Positions 10,480-20,965 of a stretch of DNA of 64,000 bases are shown piece by piece (the first letter of the stretch is position 1; each line of letters opens with the position of its first letter). Made by a program: the position numbers and the translations under genes. This DNA comes from Angiostrongylus vasorum. Taxonomy: Eukaryota > Nematoda > Chromadorea > Rhabditida > Metastrongylidae. Where the stretch lies: assembly GCA_018806985.1 (NCBI GenBank), contig JADANN010000122.1:726501-790500 (forward strand), written 5' to 3'. The notes under the pieces are model-generated. The model was given only the letters and a program-made list of their open reading frames with translations. It was not told the DNA's origin and made no database searches.

Positions 10480-12339
10480 AGAACACAACGGGAAATATTC
10501 CAGTCATATAACACTCAAACATCGATAATTACGGAAGGAAGAAAGGAAAGAAATTATGAAAAAAAATGAAAATATTATGAAATGACTATGAAAAGAAGAA
10601 ATTTATGAAAGAACCGTTGTGTTGTGTGTGTTATTTATATAAGGAAGTAAATGTGTACTGAATAACAACCTCGCGATTGCTGTGAAAAGAGAACGACAGT
10701 TTTGTAATCAAATGCCGAGGTTAATAGAAAGTCAATCTTGAGAAGAGAATAGGTTTAATGCTTAAATAGAGGTTCTGGGAAGTTTCTCAGTTAGTGCAAT
10801 CTGATTGAGCTGCTTGCACAGAAAGTTCATATGAAGACGTTGCAATAGGTAGCTCTTGCGGAAAGAAAGTTTGGAAGCGATACTACGGCATCCATAAAAA
10901 GTACGTAAGGAAGCGGTGCAATAGCTTGTATAAAAAGTTAGTGTTAAATCGTTTGAGAAGTGTCTGGAGACGTTCGCTATTTCGTGGGGAACATTGTCTA
11001 CAAACATCGATGTGGAACAGTGCCATACGTGAAGATGACTACATCGAAGGCTTCCAAGTAGATGTTATATATGAACATAGAAAGCGTCTTGGCTGCAGTC
11101 ATTGTATTTTTCTCATCATTGTAACAAAGGTCAAAGTTTAAAGTTTCGTCGGATTATCTTTTTGCTTGCGACAACTTCTGCTCCGTTTTCGAGGTTATTT
11201 TTTGCTTCTCAAACCTTCCTGTTGCAATCCCTTGCAGCATCGTAAACGCAGAAGTCGCTTAGTTGTTGCTGAACGCTCGTTGAAGACACACCAGTTAGTG
11301 GTGTCATTGATTGATGACGGTGGGATTATTTGTTTCCTAGGCGCTCTAACTCTGTGATTATGTTATTATCGATATCATACACAGCACTATCTTGCCATGG
11401 ATCTCCTACATCTCCTGGATTTTTTTTTACAATCCGCAATCCGCTGGTTACTGTATTATCGGCGCGCTGAGCGTAGCTTATCTTGGTATTGCGAATGAAG
11501 TCTTGCTGTGCGTTCCATAGGATTGTTCCTGCCAGTTTTTGAAACTAAGCCAGTATTGTCTTTCTGTGTCATTAAGATGACCTCTTATTGCTTCTGTCAA
11601 GCACTTTCGGAGCTCGGACGTGAGTTTGCAATTTCCTAAGCTAGTACGATCTCACGTTGGTTGATCAGCCGAAATATGTCTGCAGACAAGCGCGCTTTGG
11701 TAACTTTCTAACTTTCATCTTTTTTTTGGATTATTGCAAAGATGGTAAATCAGCCTGCTTTATTCTTTGTCGCTGTTGATGACAATGGCATCTCTGCAAA
11801 AAACCGCTTAACGACCTGAACAAATTTCGTTTACTGAATTGCGGATGTCTTTCCTTTCAACGAAGAGAAGGCAACGGTCCAGTTCCGTGGAGAACTTTAG
11901 GACAATAACGACGGCGGTTAACGAAATTAGACGACTTGCTGTACTCTGAACAATATTTGTGACTTTGTAAATTATTGAGATCTTTCATTGAGAGTGGATA
12001 TACACAAGTGACTTGCTCGCCAATTTCAGATCAGTCGCAGAATCTACTTGTTCGGGACGATTCCTTACCACCTGCCGTGTAAATACTTCGCACGTGCTTG
12101 AATGCTGGCTTCTGACACATTGAAATGCACCATACAATTCGAATAAATGTGAACACGACCACTAAGTCATATTTGTATACACTTAGGTAAAACACGACCT
12201 CCAAGTAAATTTGGTAAAAGCAAAGTCAGCGAGATCAGCTACGTACTGCTTCGAGTTTAATAGTTCCCCCTGTAGACCGCATTTAAGCCCGAGTCAATAA
12301 TTCTTTCCGTAAATAATTGAGCTGAGATTAGTTTGCTAT
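10480..12339. other. No supportable gene; scattered coding-like segments
   Basis: Minus-strand frames at 11007-10762 and 11105-11000 are open but overlap in different frames with no splice sites. At 11660-11500 a minus-strand segment (about SSELRKCLTEAIRGHL) is vaguely like the linker before reverse transcriptase in RTE elements, but without flanking domains I do not call it. Plus-strand 11166-11357 is open by itself. The rest is AT-rich and unremarkable. Confidence 0.35.
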
Positions 12340-12650
12340 AAAAAAACCTTTATTCAGCTAATGTTTCAACGTCCTCGTATTCTCTAGAGCCGAGATGATG
12401 CCAGTCGATAGTTCACAGCTGGTCGTTGTCGCGATGTGAGTGTTCGTTGTAGGAGCCAGTCGAATCCAATGGAGTGGGACCACCGTTCTAATGGGAAGCT
12501 TCACTCGGAGGCGCTCTCTTATAGAAAGCGGATATGAGTCGATTCTCGTCATCCAATATGATCTTCAACTTTGCGAGCATCTTGTCCTGAAGCTGTTTGC
12601 GCTTCATTTGCTGGCTCGTGGAGTGGCGATATCTTCTAATTTATAGTTTA
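12340..12650 (-). repeat. Inverted PLE terminal repeat
   Basis: Contains, in reverse orientation, the PLE end block (ATTCAGCTAATGTTTCAACG followed by TCCTCG). It matches the left half of the copies at 52068 and 62200. Its position directly ahead of a plus-strand coding remnant fits the layout seen at 41500-43180, where an inverted end precedes the coding part. Confidence 0.55.
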
Positions 12651-12656
12651 TAATTT

Positions 12657-12940
12657 ATGAAATTCCACGAGATGGAGAGCATCCCCTATTCTGTTGAAAT
12701 GGAAGTGCTCAAGAAAGCCTTAAGCCAGTAATTCACTCCTATTGAACATGCGAAAAAAAGTTTATGAGCTACTATAAACAACGACGTAATAAACAGAATC
12801 CTACGATTCCAAAACGACATTATTATCAGCGCCTACGAAGGTCTCAGCAACGCTATGAACTTCTCATTAAACGTTAGGAATCCTGAGCTTGTTTTGTTAG
12901 AAACGGAATTCAAAAAGCATTTAAACGGAAGACAGTAACT
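12657..12940 (+). pseudogene. Degraded coding stretch, possibly PLE N-terminal region
   Basis: One reading frame from ATG at 12657 stays coding-like to TAA near 12940, broken by two in-frame stops. Recognisable segments are MKFHEMESIPYSVEMEVLKK, TPIEHAKKSL and DVINRILRFQNDIIISAYEG. Codon choice and the charged, helical character argue for a real former protein. The inverted PLE end directly upstream suggests it is the N-terminal part of a Penelope-like ORF. This is inference, as no reverse transcriptase motif follows. Alternatively it is a dead host gene. Confidence 0.4.
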
Positions 12941-13504
12941 GGCACTTATATTGTCTTCTGTTGGATTCTTTACAATTCCTCATATTTTAACGTACGACTT
13001 AGGAAACCTAGGCAGAATGGATGTGCGACTAGTTCTCTGAAACGACCTATTGGGAGAGTAATACTGGGAGAGTCATGTTCCACATAGGTAAGCGAATGAA
13101 TCCAGAGTTTTTATCATACATGGACGTTCGAACAGCGTAGAAGCAAAATAAATGTGTGGAACACGATATGCATGTGAGCGAAAACCAGAGTGGTGAGTTT
13201 GTTGTAGTTGGGTTATGAGGAACGTTAAGAGCTCTATTCAAAGGTTGTTGCTCCAAATATAAAAACTCTTTACAACGGCCTTAAGTGAATAATTGATTAC
13301 ACGATACTTTTTGAATTTTTCCAAGGTTTTCAGTTTCAACTTCTTCACAGTGTGACTACATCTCCAAGTATGTAGTCAGAAAATTTTAAAAAAACTTACG
13401 TAAAGGGAAAACATCGCTTCTCTACCATGCGTGCCATCAAATCAAAAAATATATGCAAGGAATAACGTCCGGACTCCTTTTTTAATCATTAAGATGAGGA
13501 AGGG

Positions 13505-13850
13505 GGGCGTATAGCACAATGGTCGTGATGGCCGTCATCACGAGCATGGTGTTTGTTTGATTCCGTTACAGGCCCACCAAGCCTCTCATCTCTTCGAGGC
13601 CGTGAAATTGGTACCGGGCTTGTCTAGAAAAAAAAATCACTCTCTACAATCCAACTGGGAACGCTGCAGCCTGTCTATTACAGGACTCCAGCGAGAATTG
13701 CTCGACCAGCATTCCACAATATTCAAAATGATATGGAATTCCTCAAGCAACAACCGGAGCCACACGCAAAACCTAGAAGATCTTAGTGGACAATGGATAT
13801 GAGATCCGTACGGTGTTCGTGAAGACGGGTCAAATAAAATTAAAAAAAAT
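13505..13850 (+). repeat. SINE-D copy
   Basis: The head has box A-like GTATAGCACAATGG and a degraded box B (TTTGTTTGATTCC). The body shares CACCAAGCCTCTCATC, GGTACCGGGCTTGTCT and CCACACGCAAAACCTAGAAG with the minus-strand copy at 7160-7535. The 3' end is A-rich (AAATAAAATTAAAAAAAATC). Confidence 0.65.
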
Positions 13851-13859
13851 CAAAAGCAT

Positions 13860-14550
13860 TGGAAAAAATAGAACAATTTAGAGCTAAGCTGGTTCCCACA
13901 ATTTCCAATCACCCAACCACAATGACGCTGACATTTTTGCAAAGCTGAGACTCTGACTAAATTAAAAGGCCTTTCCAAGTATTTTTCGAGTAATAAGGAG
14001 AAATAATTGTGGTTATATATGTGCCACAAGAAAGAAAAGAAGAAGAAGGAAGTAAATATGATGCAAACGGCGATGGTTGGAAAGAAATTTTCATGGCTTA
14101 CTTGAATGACAACAATGTCGACGAAATACTCCCCTATCTTCTCCCAATGTTGAGAACGAAACCCATATTGCCTCAGATAGGCATGATTTCTGCCTAAAAT
14201 CTCTCATTACGGTTTCTTTAAATTAAACTAAACTTTAACGAAAATGATGGGCCTTGCTTACCAGTGGTATCGACGTGGTTGAGAATATTTTCTGGATTCA
14301 GATCAAGGCTCTGGATAACCTAAAATGTAGCGAATTGCATCACATTTAAGCTACCCAACTCCCCTTAAAAGAACAGCTGCCACCGAATGAGCTTATTATT
14401 CAACTGAAGAGTGGAACGTTTCCTTGGAAAGTCCACTTTTTTTGCTTATATGTGTGCCTTTGATTTTTCGAACTAAACAAATTATGCTTTAATTCCACGG
14501 TTGCTGACGTTTCTCTCAAGTAACTCTGAAATGACTTTGGATTCGTTCTT
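13860..14550. other. No supportable gene
   Basis: A plus-strand frame at 13997-14197 is open and lysine/aspartate-rich (YDANGDGWKEIF resembles half of an EF-hand loop). It lacks an ATG in a useful place, an acceptor, and the glutamate expected at loop position 12, so I do not call a calcium-binding protein. Confidence 0.35.
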
Positions 14551-14556
14551 TTATGA

Positions 14557-14987
14557 GCCCTGCTAAAGCCTTCGGCTATTCAAAGTGACGTTAAGCCCGT
14601 AGTATACCGAAATGAACAAGACGTCAATTTAGGATTGATGACGGTCACGTACTTGAGATACAAGAGAAACGAAAAAAAGTGTGTATGGTCTCGTAGAGTC
14701 GCAATGGAACCTTTCGACCTTCTAAACAAAATGGAGTCTTGCCACGATTTTCATTCTATTTTAATCTCATCAGAGTTACAAAAAAAATGTCCAAGTCACG
14801 AATGGCTACCTTCGTTCACATCTGTCGTGCATCGTCTCCACAAAAGCTGCATTGTAGAAGATGTTCCGCACTGAGGGAATCCTTCTGAAATTTTTGAAAT
14901 TGAAGCCAAAACCGTACAAGCCCTCAACAACGATCACGGCCACGAGGTCCTGAAGGCAAAGTTGCTAAAAAAATATTGGTTGTTCCT
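14557..14987 (+). pseudogene. Long coding stretch with one in-frame stop, family unknown
   Basis: A single frame is open from just after 14556 to about 14987 except for a TGA at 14872-14874. It includes VYRNEQDVNLGLMTVTYLRY, AMEPFDLLNKMESCHDFHS and, after the stop, EIEAKTVQALNNDHGHEVL. About 140 codons with a single stop is unlikely in DNA this AT-rich unless it was once translated. It ends shortly before a SINE-A copy at 15018. I considered mariner and LTR-element proteins but no diagnostic motif is present. Confidence 0.4.
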
Positions 14988-15017
14988 TAATCATTTTCTT
15001 TCTCTACTCTTCCATAG

Positions 15018-15305
15018 TTGGCGCGTGTGGCGCAGTGGTCGGAGGCGCTCTGCAACACAGACACGTGGAATCGATCCTCGTGCCCATAACCCACCAAACC
15101 TTCCATCCCTCCGGCGTCCGCAAATTGTTACCAGACTTGTCTAGAAGGATAGCAGCATTGGCTCGATACATCGGCAGGCCACCGCGAGTCATTGTAAAGA
15201 CCAGATATGCATTCACTCACCTCCAAACGTTGCTTAATGAAGTCGAATGCATGACGCGTCCCTCAGTGATTGATCAACGTCGACAGCCTTTGTCCTTTTT
15301 TTTAT
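15018..15305 (+). repeat. SINE-A copy, well preserved
   Basis: Box A-like GTGGCGCAGTGG is close to the tRNA consensus, and box B-like GAATCGATCC lies about 45 bases later. The body runs through CCAGACTTGTCT, the GATACATCGGCAGGCC block and GATTGATCAACGTCG, ending in a T-rich tail (TTTTTTTTATTC). Confidence 0.8.
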
Positions 15306-15689
15306 TCTGGCTTACATAACGAGTATCAAAGAAAGCACTGCTTAGTAATACTGCTCGCTGATATGGAAGAATATGGTTTTTGGTAGCAAGTTCAAGTTTC
15401 AATGAAGACGTATCATCTACCACAGTAACCGACGGTGTAGCTGGCAGCTTCGAATTTTGATTAGATGATTTGGAGTATTTCTTAGTACTTTACCTCTATT
15501 TTCGTTTTTATTCGAATTATACGCACTAAGTTTCGTTTGAACCATTTGAGTCATTATGGACGGCAAGATGAACTGTTAAACTAACCACATTATAGAAGAA
15601 TTGTTCCTTGTTCACTAAGGATCTATTCAAAGAGGGTGAGATTTTATCTACCGTTTTGGAGGATTATTCCTTCTTAGTGACAATCTGAA

Positions 15690-15840
15690 CTTGTCTGGGA
15701 GAATAAAAACACTGATCAGTAGGAACCTCAAGTTTTATAGGCTGAAAGTGTACTCAACCACCTCTACAATGCGGCGAATCGAGTCGATGGCATGGCACAT
15801 CTCTTAGGGATTGATCAACGCTTTATCCTTTGTCGCTTAT
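15690..15840 (+). repeat. SINE-A 3' fragment, degenerate
   Basis: Only the second half of the family is left: AACTTGTCTGGGAG at the left, CACATCTCTTAGGGATTGA and GATCAACGCTTTATCC at the right. The tRNA-like head is absent. Confidence 0.5.
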
Positions 15841-15987
15841 ATCTCTATACTTCATTCGCGCGTCAATTTTTATGGCAATCTGTTTACCGGCTTAATAAGA
15901 TTTTAAGTTCTCAGAAAAAGAACACCTTGATTTTAGACCATATTGAAGGAACTTAATAATATGGTGCTACTTACCCTATCAAGTTTC

Positions 15988-16160
15988 TCCCAAACACGCT
16001 CCACAAGATTCACGATACCCTTGCAATTGGATCGTGGTGGTTCGCTATAGTCGCGTCCAGGTCATGCGCAGAGCTCGGACTTGTTCCTTCGTTAGGTTCC
16101 AGAGGGTCGCCTAAAATTTGCAAACCTACAATCGCTCCTTTGGCGCGTTCGTCTACGAGA
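15988..16160 (-). other. Coding-like remnant, possible DNA-transposon piece
   Basis: Two overlapping minus-strand frames look translated: one reads RAKGAIVGLQILGDPLEPNE, the other SEPPRSNCKGIVNLVERVW followed by EKLD up to a consensus GTAAGT donor at 15988. The second is loosely like the segment around the third catalytic position of Tc1-type transposases (P-x-S ... I-E-x-x-W), but the key residues are not there. The plus strand is also open, so this may just be a GC-rich repeat. Confidence 0.25.
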
Positions 16161-16855
16161 TTATTTTAAATGCTGTGTAGGGAATGCTGGAAAGGAAAAT
16201 GACTCAATTATCTTAAATCCTTGTAAAATTTGATCCGCAATATTTGCACAGCGCTAAAAGAAGTGAATTGTGAGCATGAATTCCAATACTTATCCTATGG
16301 CCGACTGCACGAATGCTTAGAAAACCGGGTTTTATTCTATTAAATCTCAAACTTGTTTGTCGATAAAGGCACACTATGCTTAGTGATGTTTTACGTCCAA
16401 ACCCTTACAAAAAGCAAAGTAAAGACTAGAAATTTTGATAGATAAAATACCAATGTGATAACTTTTAGCGCCGGGGCGCTACCACTTCTTTTGCGTATCG
16501 GTGAGTCGGGCACAGTTAGTAGTGTGCTGGATCGGGTAGCGAACAGTGGAGCTGGCTGTGGTGGCAGTGACGTGGAAGCGGAATCTTCCATGCTCACACT
16601 ACCTGATCGCCGTTTCTGGAAGATAGGATATTCTTTTTAACACGCAACGAAGCCTTATTTTTTTAGCTCCTCACATTATGAATCGTGTGTGGCTCATGCT
16701 AATCAAAGCCCTCGTTCTATTTGTGGGTTAAACATGCCTTAAGTATACGTTATATTTCCTACTAGTAACGCTCTCTGTGTTTTACTATCAATACAGAATG
16801 GAATTGTAGAGTAACTTCATTATTTGGGAAACTCTATCCCTGCACCCTCCTCACC
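16161..16855 (-). CDS. Serine/proline-rich protein, 3' exons (5' end uncertain)
   Basis: Two minus-strand exons fit in phase 0: 16615-16451 (55 codons; acceptor ATCTTCCAG, donor TTG|GTATTT) and 16253-16161 (30 codons plus TAA; acceptor ACTTCTTTTAG). The first exon is low in hydrophobics and carries basophilic-kinase-like motifs, KRRSGSVSMED at its start and DSPIRKRSGSAPAL near its end, with a proline run between (PPQPAP). That composition suits a disordered regulatory tail. The last exon is more hydrophobic (NIADQILQGFKIIESF). An upstream exon ending at 16855 (CTG|GTGAGG) would also join in phase 0 and extends upstream as an open frame, but its acceptor is unclear. No family is recognised. 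The plus strand is also open across the first exon, which lowers certainty about strand. Confidence 0.5.
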
Positions 16856-17154
16856 AGTAACGGCCTCTGCTGTAAAAAATGGTTTCCTTTTTTATATCTT
16901 CGAAGTTTAGAAAAGTTTTTTTCTCGCGAGGCTCCCACTAGCATCTCTTTCGAATTGGCTATGGAATGAATGGAAAAGTGTGATAAAAAGAGCACTGCGT
17001 AATAAAAGTACGTACAAAAACGTAGGTAATTCGTTAGCAACTGCCTTTGAAAAATAGCTTGCAAAGGAGCAGTTGATAGTACACTGATTGATCGCTGTTA
17101 GATCATTCTGTTATCCTTCATAAAATTCTACCATCTATTACCTACTGTATCCAG

Positions 17155-17310
17155 TATGGAGAGGTGTAAGTCGTGCGTTAGTGGGATACCTTTCAGTAGT
17201 ACTCGCGTGGCCTTTGGTTCAAATCCGTTCCAGATTAACCCAAGTCTCGTATTCTTCCAAGATCAGTAAACTGGTTGCAACACAACATCGTTCAAGTGTC
17301 TCCACTCGTG
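17155..17310 (+). repeat. tRNA-like SINE (SINE-C, single copy here)
   Basis: The box B-like GGTTCAAATCC is a perfect match to the tRNA box B consensus, and a box A-like TGCGTTAGTGG lies about 45 bases before it. The region between is too long and poorly paired for a functional tRNA. No second copy is seen in the window. Confidence 0.5.
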
Positions 17311-17329
17311 CGGAATACTCACTTACTTA

Positions 17330-18350
17330 GCTGGGTACTTGCATTGCCCGTCTTTGCTGGCAGTGCTGGCACTTGGGCAATTGCCATTCGTTCCTTTCCC
17401 ATGCAGTCGTAACGCATAACGTACACAAAACCTCGGAATAGGCGTCCATGATAGTGTGATTCGAAAATAGTGTGGTGACATCCATGAAGCCCATTCTGTA
17501 GTCTTCAAACCGTTTCCATCTGCGAATGCAGACGGTCAGTTAGCTACTAATACGTCCGCTCATTGTTTGGATGGTCGTCCATGAACACATTTGCACTCTC
17601 TTAGTGCTCACTCCGCTGTTCTTTCCGTCCGTCTTTCATTTGCCCTTCTTATTCTGTGACCGTCGAATCCATAGTTCTCTATGGAAATGTATTCTCTCAA
17701 GTCAAAGATGAGATAGATTTCGAAGATCTGGGCTGCGCACCCAGGCTAAATGTCGTGAGTGCCAGTTATATTTCAAAAAAATATCCTTCAAACACTCTAT
17801 GAGTAGTGCGCAGTATTTTTTGACGTAGGTGAAGTATGAACCCACGTCTCTACATAACAGAGCCCTTTGAGGATTTTTTAAATGGGAAACTTGGATGCTG
17901 ATTTTCGGATCTTTCAGTTAGTCGGTTGCTTCTTTGCTAGACTGGAATGCGGACCAAGGTGCTTTCCTTCTTCTGTCTAATTCCTCATTTATGTTTATTG
18001 AATATCAATGTTACACATCCCAAGTAGCTTTTGTAATCAGAGAACCACAAAGTTCGATTTGTTGGCCTTCGCCCTATGGGTTCTTCATGGAATGGGTCTC
18101 CTTCTTGTTTACGCATAGTTCGAGCATCCTTCCCGCCTCGTCCGGCTCATTGATAACGATCTATGCTCCGGTGGTGCTTCCCGAAAAACATGACAATATC
18201 ATCCACGAAACAAAGATTTGATAGGGGATTTCCCATCCGTACGTATGATCTTGTCGTCCCAGTCGTGTGGCCTCATGTTCTACTGCAGTGAAGAAGGAAA
18301 CATCTTTAGAACATCGCCGTCTCGTCGAACCTCGTTTTCAGTAATTTAGT
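17330..18350 (-). mobile_element. RTE-B retrotransposon, 3' portion
   Basis: Broken minus-strand frames follow the RTE reverse transcriptase order from high to low coordinate: RRDGDVLKMFPSSLQ (equivalent to the GVRQGDTISPK region), then a degraded LEGSQ...SYLG segment near 18020, then the post-polymerase C-terminal part. Its last ~60 bp (17330-17395) shows the terminal block also found at the end of R370. This is the downstream half of the copy whose upstream half is 19345-19745; RTE-A lies between them. Confidence 0.6.
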
Positions 18351-19340
18351 AAAAGGTGCCACCATTCTACACCGCTGTTAACATCGTCTTGAAAAAAAGG
18401 CTTCAGCCAAGACAATACCATCTCGCCAAAACTACTCACCGCCACCCTTGAGAACATAATACGAAGTTTGCAATGGGAATGGGACAACATGGGAGTGAAA
18501 ATCGTTAGGCGGCAATCACACCATCTTTGTTGATCACATCGTTCTCATAATAAAGCTAGGCGGAACAAATAACAGCCGATTTTGACAAAGCTGTGGAAAG
18601 ACTGGTCCACGGCTGAATCTCAAGAAAACGATGTTCATGAAGAACGGATTGGTTCCATATACCCCCATTCTCACTCAACGGAACGAATATCTTCGAATGC
18701 TCCAGTTACGTCTTTCTACGTCGGGAAATCAATATGATGAACGACTTAGCTCCAGAGCTGAGCAGAAGGAAACGAGCGGCTGGGAAAGCTTTCAAGAGCA
18801 TCGAGGTTTCAGTGAAGAGAACAAAGAACACCCGACTCCGCATCCACCTTTTCGACTTCACGATTACCTCTCTGCTTTAACATATGCGTCAGAAACCTGA
18901 TGGCACACAGGCGCGATGAAAAAATCATACAGCATTATAGAACGAGCAGTCGAAAGGACGATGCTAGGTGTATCGCGCATCACGCATTTGAAGGAAAGGA
19001 TCCGAAGCTCCGAGCTACGTCAACGATCAAAAATCAAAGATGCCGTTCTATACGCCAAACTTCCGAAGACAGGATGGGTCGGACACGTAATGCCTATGGA
19101 CTATGGACGACAAAATGTCGACCGTTGGCGACTGGATTTCTCGAAATGACAAACGTACTGGAGGAAGGGCACCGGTCCGAGGGTCAGCGTTCTTCGCGAA
19201 AACCCTAAGAAAGATATGATGCTCAAGGAGTTCCTAGAGCGAGCAGAACTTACGCTGGTACGCGACACGGTGAAATGGATGATTTGCCAGTACCCGCTCG
19301 AGTGACTTGACGAAGGCGATAGGTGATACAGGTGAGGTGA
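18350..19340 (+). mobile_element. RTE-A retrotransposon, 5'-truncated, inserted in RTE-B
   Basis: Plus-strand frames, with shifts, give the second half of an RTE reverse transcriptase: GFSQDNTISPKLLTATLEN (18392-18450), DNMGVKIVRR, LNLKKTMFMKNGLV, APELSRRKRAAGKAFKSIE, LTYASETWH, IIERAVERTMLGVSRITH and GWVGHVM. The catalytic YADD/FADD box is lost in a frameshifted stretch near 18530. The 3' end carries the GAAGGCGATAGGTGATAC tail. It is 5'-truncated as is common for LINEs, and it interrupts a minus-strand RTE-B copy. Confidence 0.75.
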
Positions 19341-19344
19341 TGAG

Positions 19345-19745
19345 GTTGGGGTCGGTGGAAAAGCTGTGCTTTGGTTTCACAGTTCCAGCGACAGCAATTT
19401 AATGTTCCTAAAAAGGGTGGTTCGACTCACGGCTTTGTTGACGGACCTAGATGGCATTGCATTCCTTTCGATGCTTTTAAAAGCTCTTTCATACTCGATA
19501 ATGGCTAGAATAAATTGCAAATGGTGCGCCTGACAAACTTTCATGAGCCATAAGACCATTTGGATGTGGTCCATGCAGCGGAGTCCTGTAGGAGTCCTAC
19601 TTGCTCAAACAGTTCTGCCTCATTCAAAGTCTTCGATATGCGCGAAAGGATAATTTTCGTGAAAAGCATATAGAGTACACTCAACGAACAAGTCGAGCAA
19701 TAATTACGAAGGTTCCTGCAGTCACCTTTCTTTCTTGGGTAAGAA
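19345..19745 (-). mobile_element. RTE-B retrotransposon, upstream portion
   Basis: The minus strand reads LFTKIILSRISKTLNEAELF, then MDHIQMVLWLMKVC, then the polymerase motif A region as LAIIEYERAFKSIE, in which the usual catalytic aspartate context (FIDYEKAFD) has decayed to glutamate. The chain ends near KAQLFHRP and resumes, after the inserted RTE-A, at 18350. Stops and shifts are present, so it is inactive. Confidence 0.65.
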
Positions 19746-19970
19746 AGTCGTGAGCGATTTCCTACATAATTTGAGAATTTTTTTCATCTGGAAATTACTC
19801 GTACGAATTGCGAGAAGCACATGTAGAATGGGTTTTCAGCTTTAAGGAAGTCTGCTGGATAACTATTGGGTACTCGGGTTGTTCCTTTCTTTATGCTTTG
19901 TAATTGAAAAATTGTTGAAATTAAAAAAAATTAGGAATGCAAAAAATCAAAAATTTGAGGAACAATGAAG

Positions 19971-19974
<4 letters not shown>

Positions 19975-20038
<64 letters not shown>
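19975..20038. repeat. (TA)n microsatellite
   Basis: About thirty TA units interrupted by a single TTTA step near 20008. Confidence 0.95.
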
Positions 20039-20042
<4 letters not shown>

Positions 20043-20100
20043 CCTGCCGAGCACATTTTTTTCTTGGAAACCGGAATAGCCAGCCCAGCATCAGGTGGCA

Positions 20101-20301
20101 TCACCATAGGCGCTCAATGGTCTTTGAGGATTGGAGAGAAACTCGATGTCTTCTTACGCGTATTCTTTTGGGAGAACAGTGATTCTTTTGACCAGAGAGA
20201 ATCCCGCAATTAGTCGACGGACCGCTCGTCGGCGATGTAACAATCCGAATTCCAACGACTAAGAGCAAACACTGCAACAAGGTCAATGGTTTCGAGAGCA
20301 T
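20101..20301 (-). CDS. Candidate 66-residue secreted cationic peptide
   Basis: A minus-strand frame from ATG at 20301 begins with KPLTLLQCLLLVVGIRIV, a good signal-peptide core. The tail is basic with two cysteines (CGILSGQKNHC) and an arginine-rich run (PKRIRVRRHR). That profile could suit a secreted antimicrobial-like or structural peptide, but this is only a guess from composition. No trans-splice site is obvious before the ATG. The plus strand is also open across much of the same region, so chance or the opposite strand is possible. Confidence 0.3.
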   Translation of the reverse strand: MLSKPLTLLQCLLLVVGIRIVTSPTSGPSTNCGILSGQKNHCSPKRIRVRRHRVSLQSSKTIERLW

Positions 20302-20361
20302 TTGAAATGCTATAATTATGATCTTTGGTCGCTAAAAGGATTGCTGGTGTTTTTCACACAG

Positions 20362-20470
20362 CGAAATTTCCCCCTTTTCATCTACGTTTGCTTTGCACGA
20401 AAGACTTCAACAACGTTATCTGATGATAACCGATGAAAACGGCCCAATATACGCGACCAATTTCGAATAA
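20362..20470 (+). CDS. Candidate terminal exon, unknown protein
   Basis: After a good acceptor (GTTTTTCACACAG) the frame is open for 35 codons to TAA at 20468. It reads as ordinary protein: ALHERLQQRYLMITDENGPI. The exon starts with one base of a split codon, so the preceding exon must end in phase 2. I could not place that exon; the open stretch at 20038-20215 does not fit in phase. Function unknown. Confidence 0.35.
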
Positions 20471-20479
20471 TCTCCCTAG

Positions 20480-20849
20480 GGATGGCGCAGCATGCCCGGA
20501 ATCTTCCCTGCTCCTCCAACACAGCGGTCTGAAGTCCTTCATGAAAAAACGGCTACTTTAAAGAAGAAATGTAGCAGCTGGCCAATGCATATGATAGTGT
20601 CGTTGTTTTATCTTTGCCTATATTTCCACAGCGTTATTAAAAAAACTTATAAAAAAGAGCTTGCTGTAGGAAAGAGTGTTTAATCACACACTGAAGAAAA
20701 TAATTCTTTGGAAAACGGTGTGGATGGTCTCCCGCACTTAGTGAATGATGCAAAAAAATGGTGAGTGTTTTTAGGAATCTATTTACTACGCGATTCATAT
20801 CTAGGTTTCGAGCTTTTTCACGTTCGGGTTATGGAAGTACTTAAGTAGC
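20480..20849. other. Mostly non-coding, one possible exon
   Basis: A short plus-strand segment ending at 20759 (reading NSLENGVDGLPHLVNDAKKW) stops exactly at a consensus GTGAGT donor, but no acceptor in front of it is convincing. An acceptor CCACAG near 20631 leads into a short lysine-rich frame ending at 20683. Confidence 0.3.
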
Positions 20850-20965
20850 TTGCGTGTCAATGGGACGCTCCTCACGCTGTGAAGAAGCCGAAATCTACTG
20901 AAACGTCAGCCAACAAATATTGATTTAACAACCTCGAGTCTACTTATCTGGGAAACAAACTTATT
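20850..20965 (+). repeat. PLE terminal-repeat fragment
   Basis: Contains CTGTGAAGAAGCCGAAATC and GAAACGTCAGCC, then a TATTGATTTAACAACCTCG stretch: the same block order as the ends at 10130 and 56460. No coding part is attached. Confidence 0.45.

Noticed and set aside
15988..16140. Host exon ending at GTAAGT, or a Tc1 transposase domain
   Set aside because: Two minus frames and a plus frame are all open, the catalytic residues are missing, and no partner exon fits, so it is kept only as a remnant.
17185..17260. Functional tRNA gene at the SINE-C head
   Set aside because: Box B is perfect but the distance and base pairing do not give acceptor, D and anticodon stems by eye; a SINE head explains it.
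19937..20213. Overlapping plus-strand frames with long Ile-Tyr runs
   Set aside because: The runs are translation of the (TA)n microsatellite; only the part after 20038 could have been coding and it has no supporting splice site.
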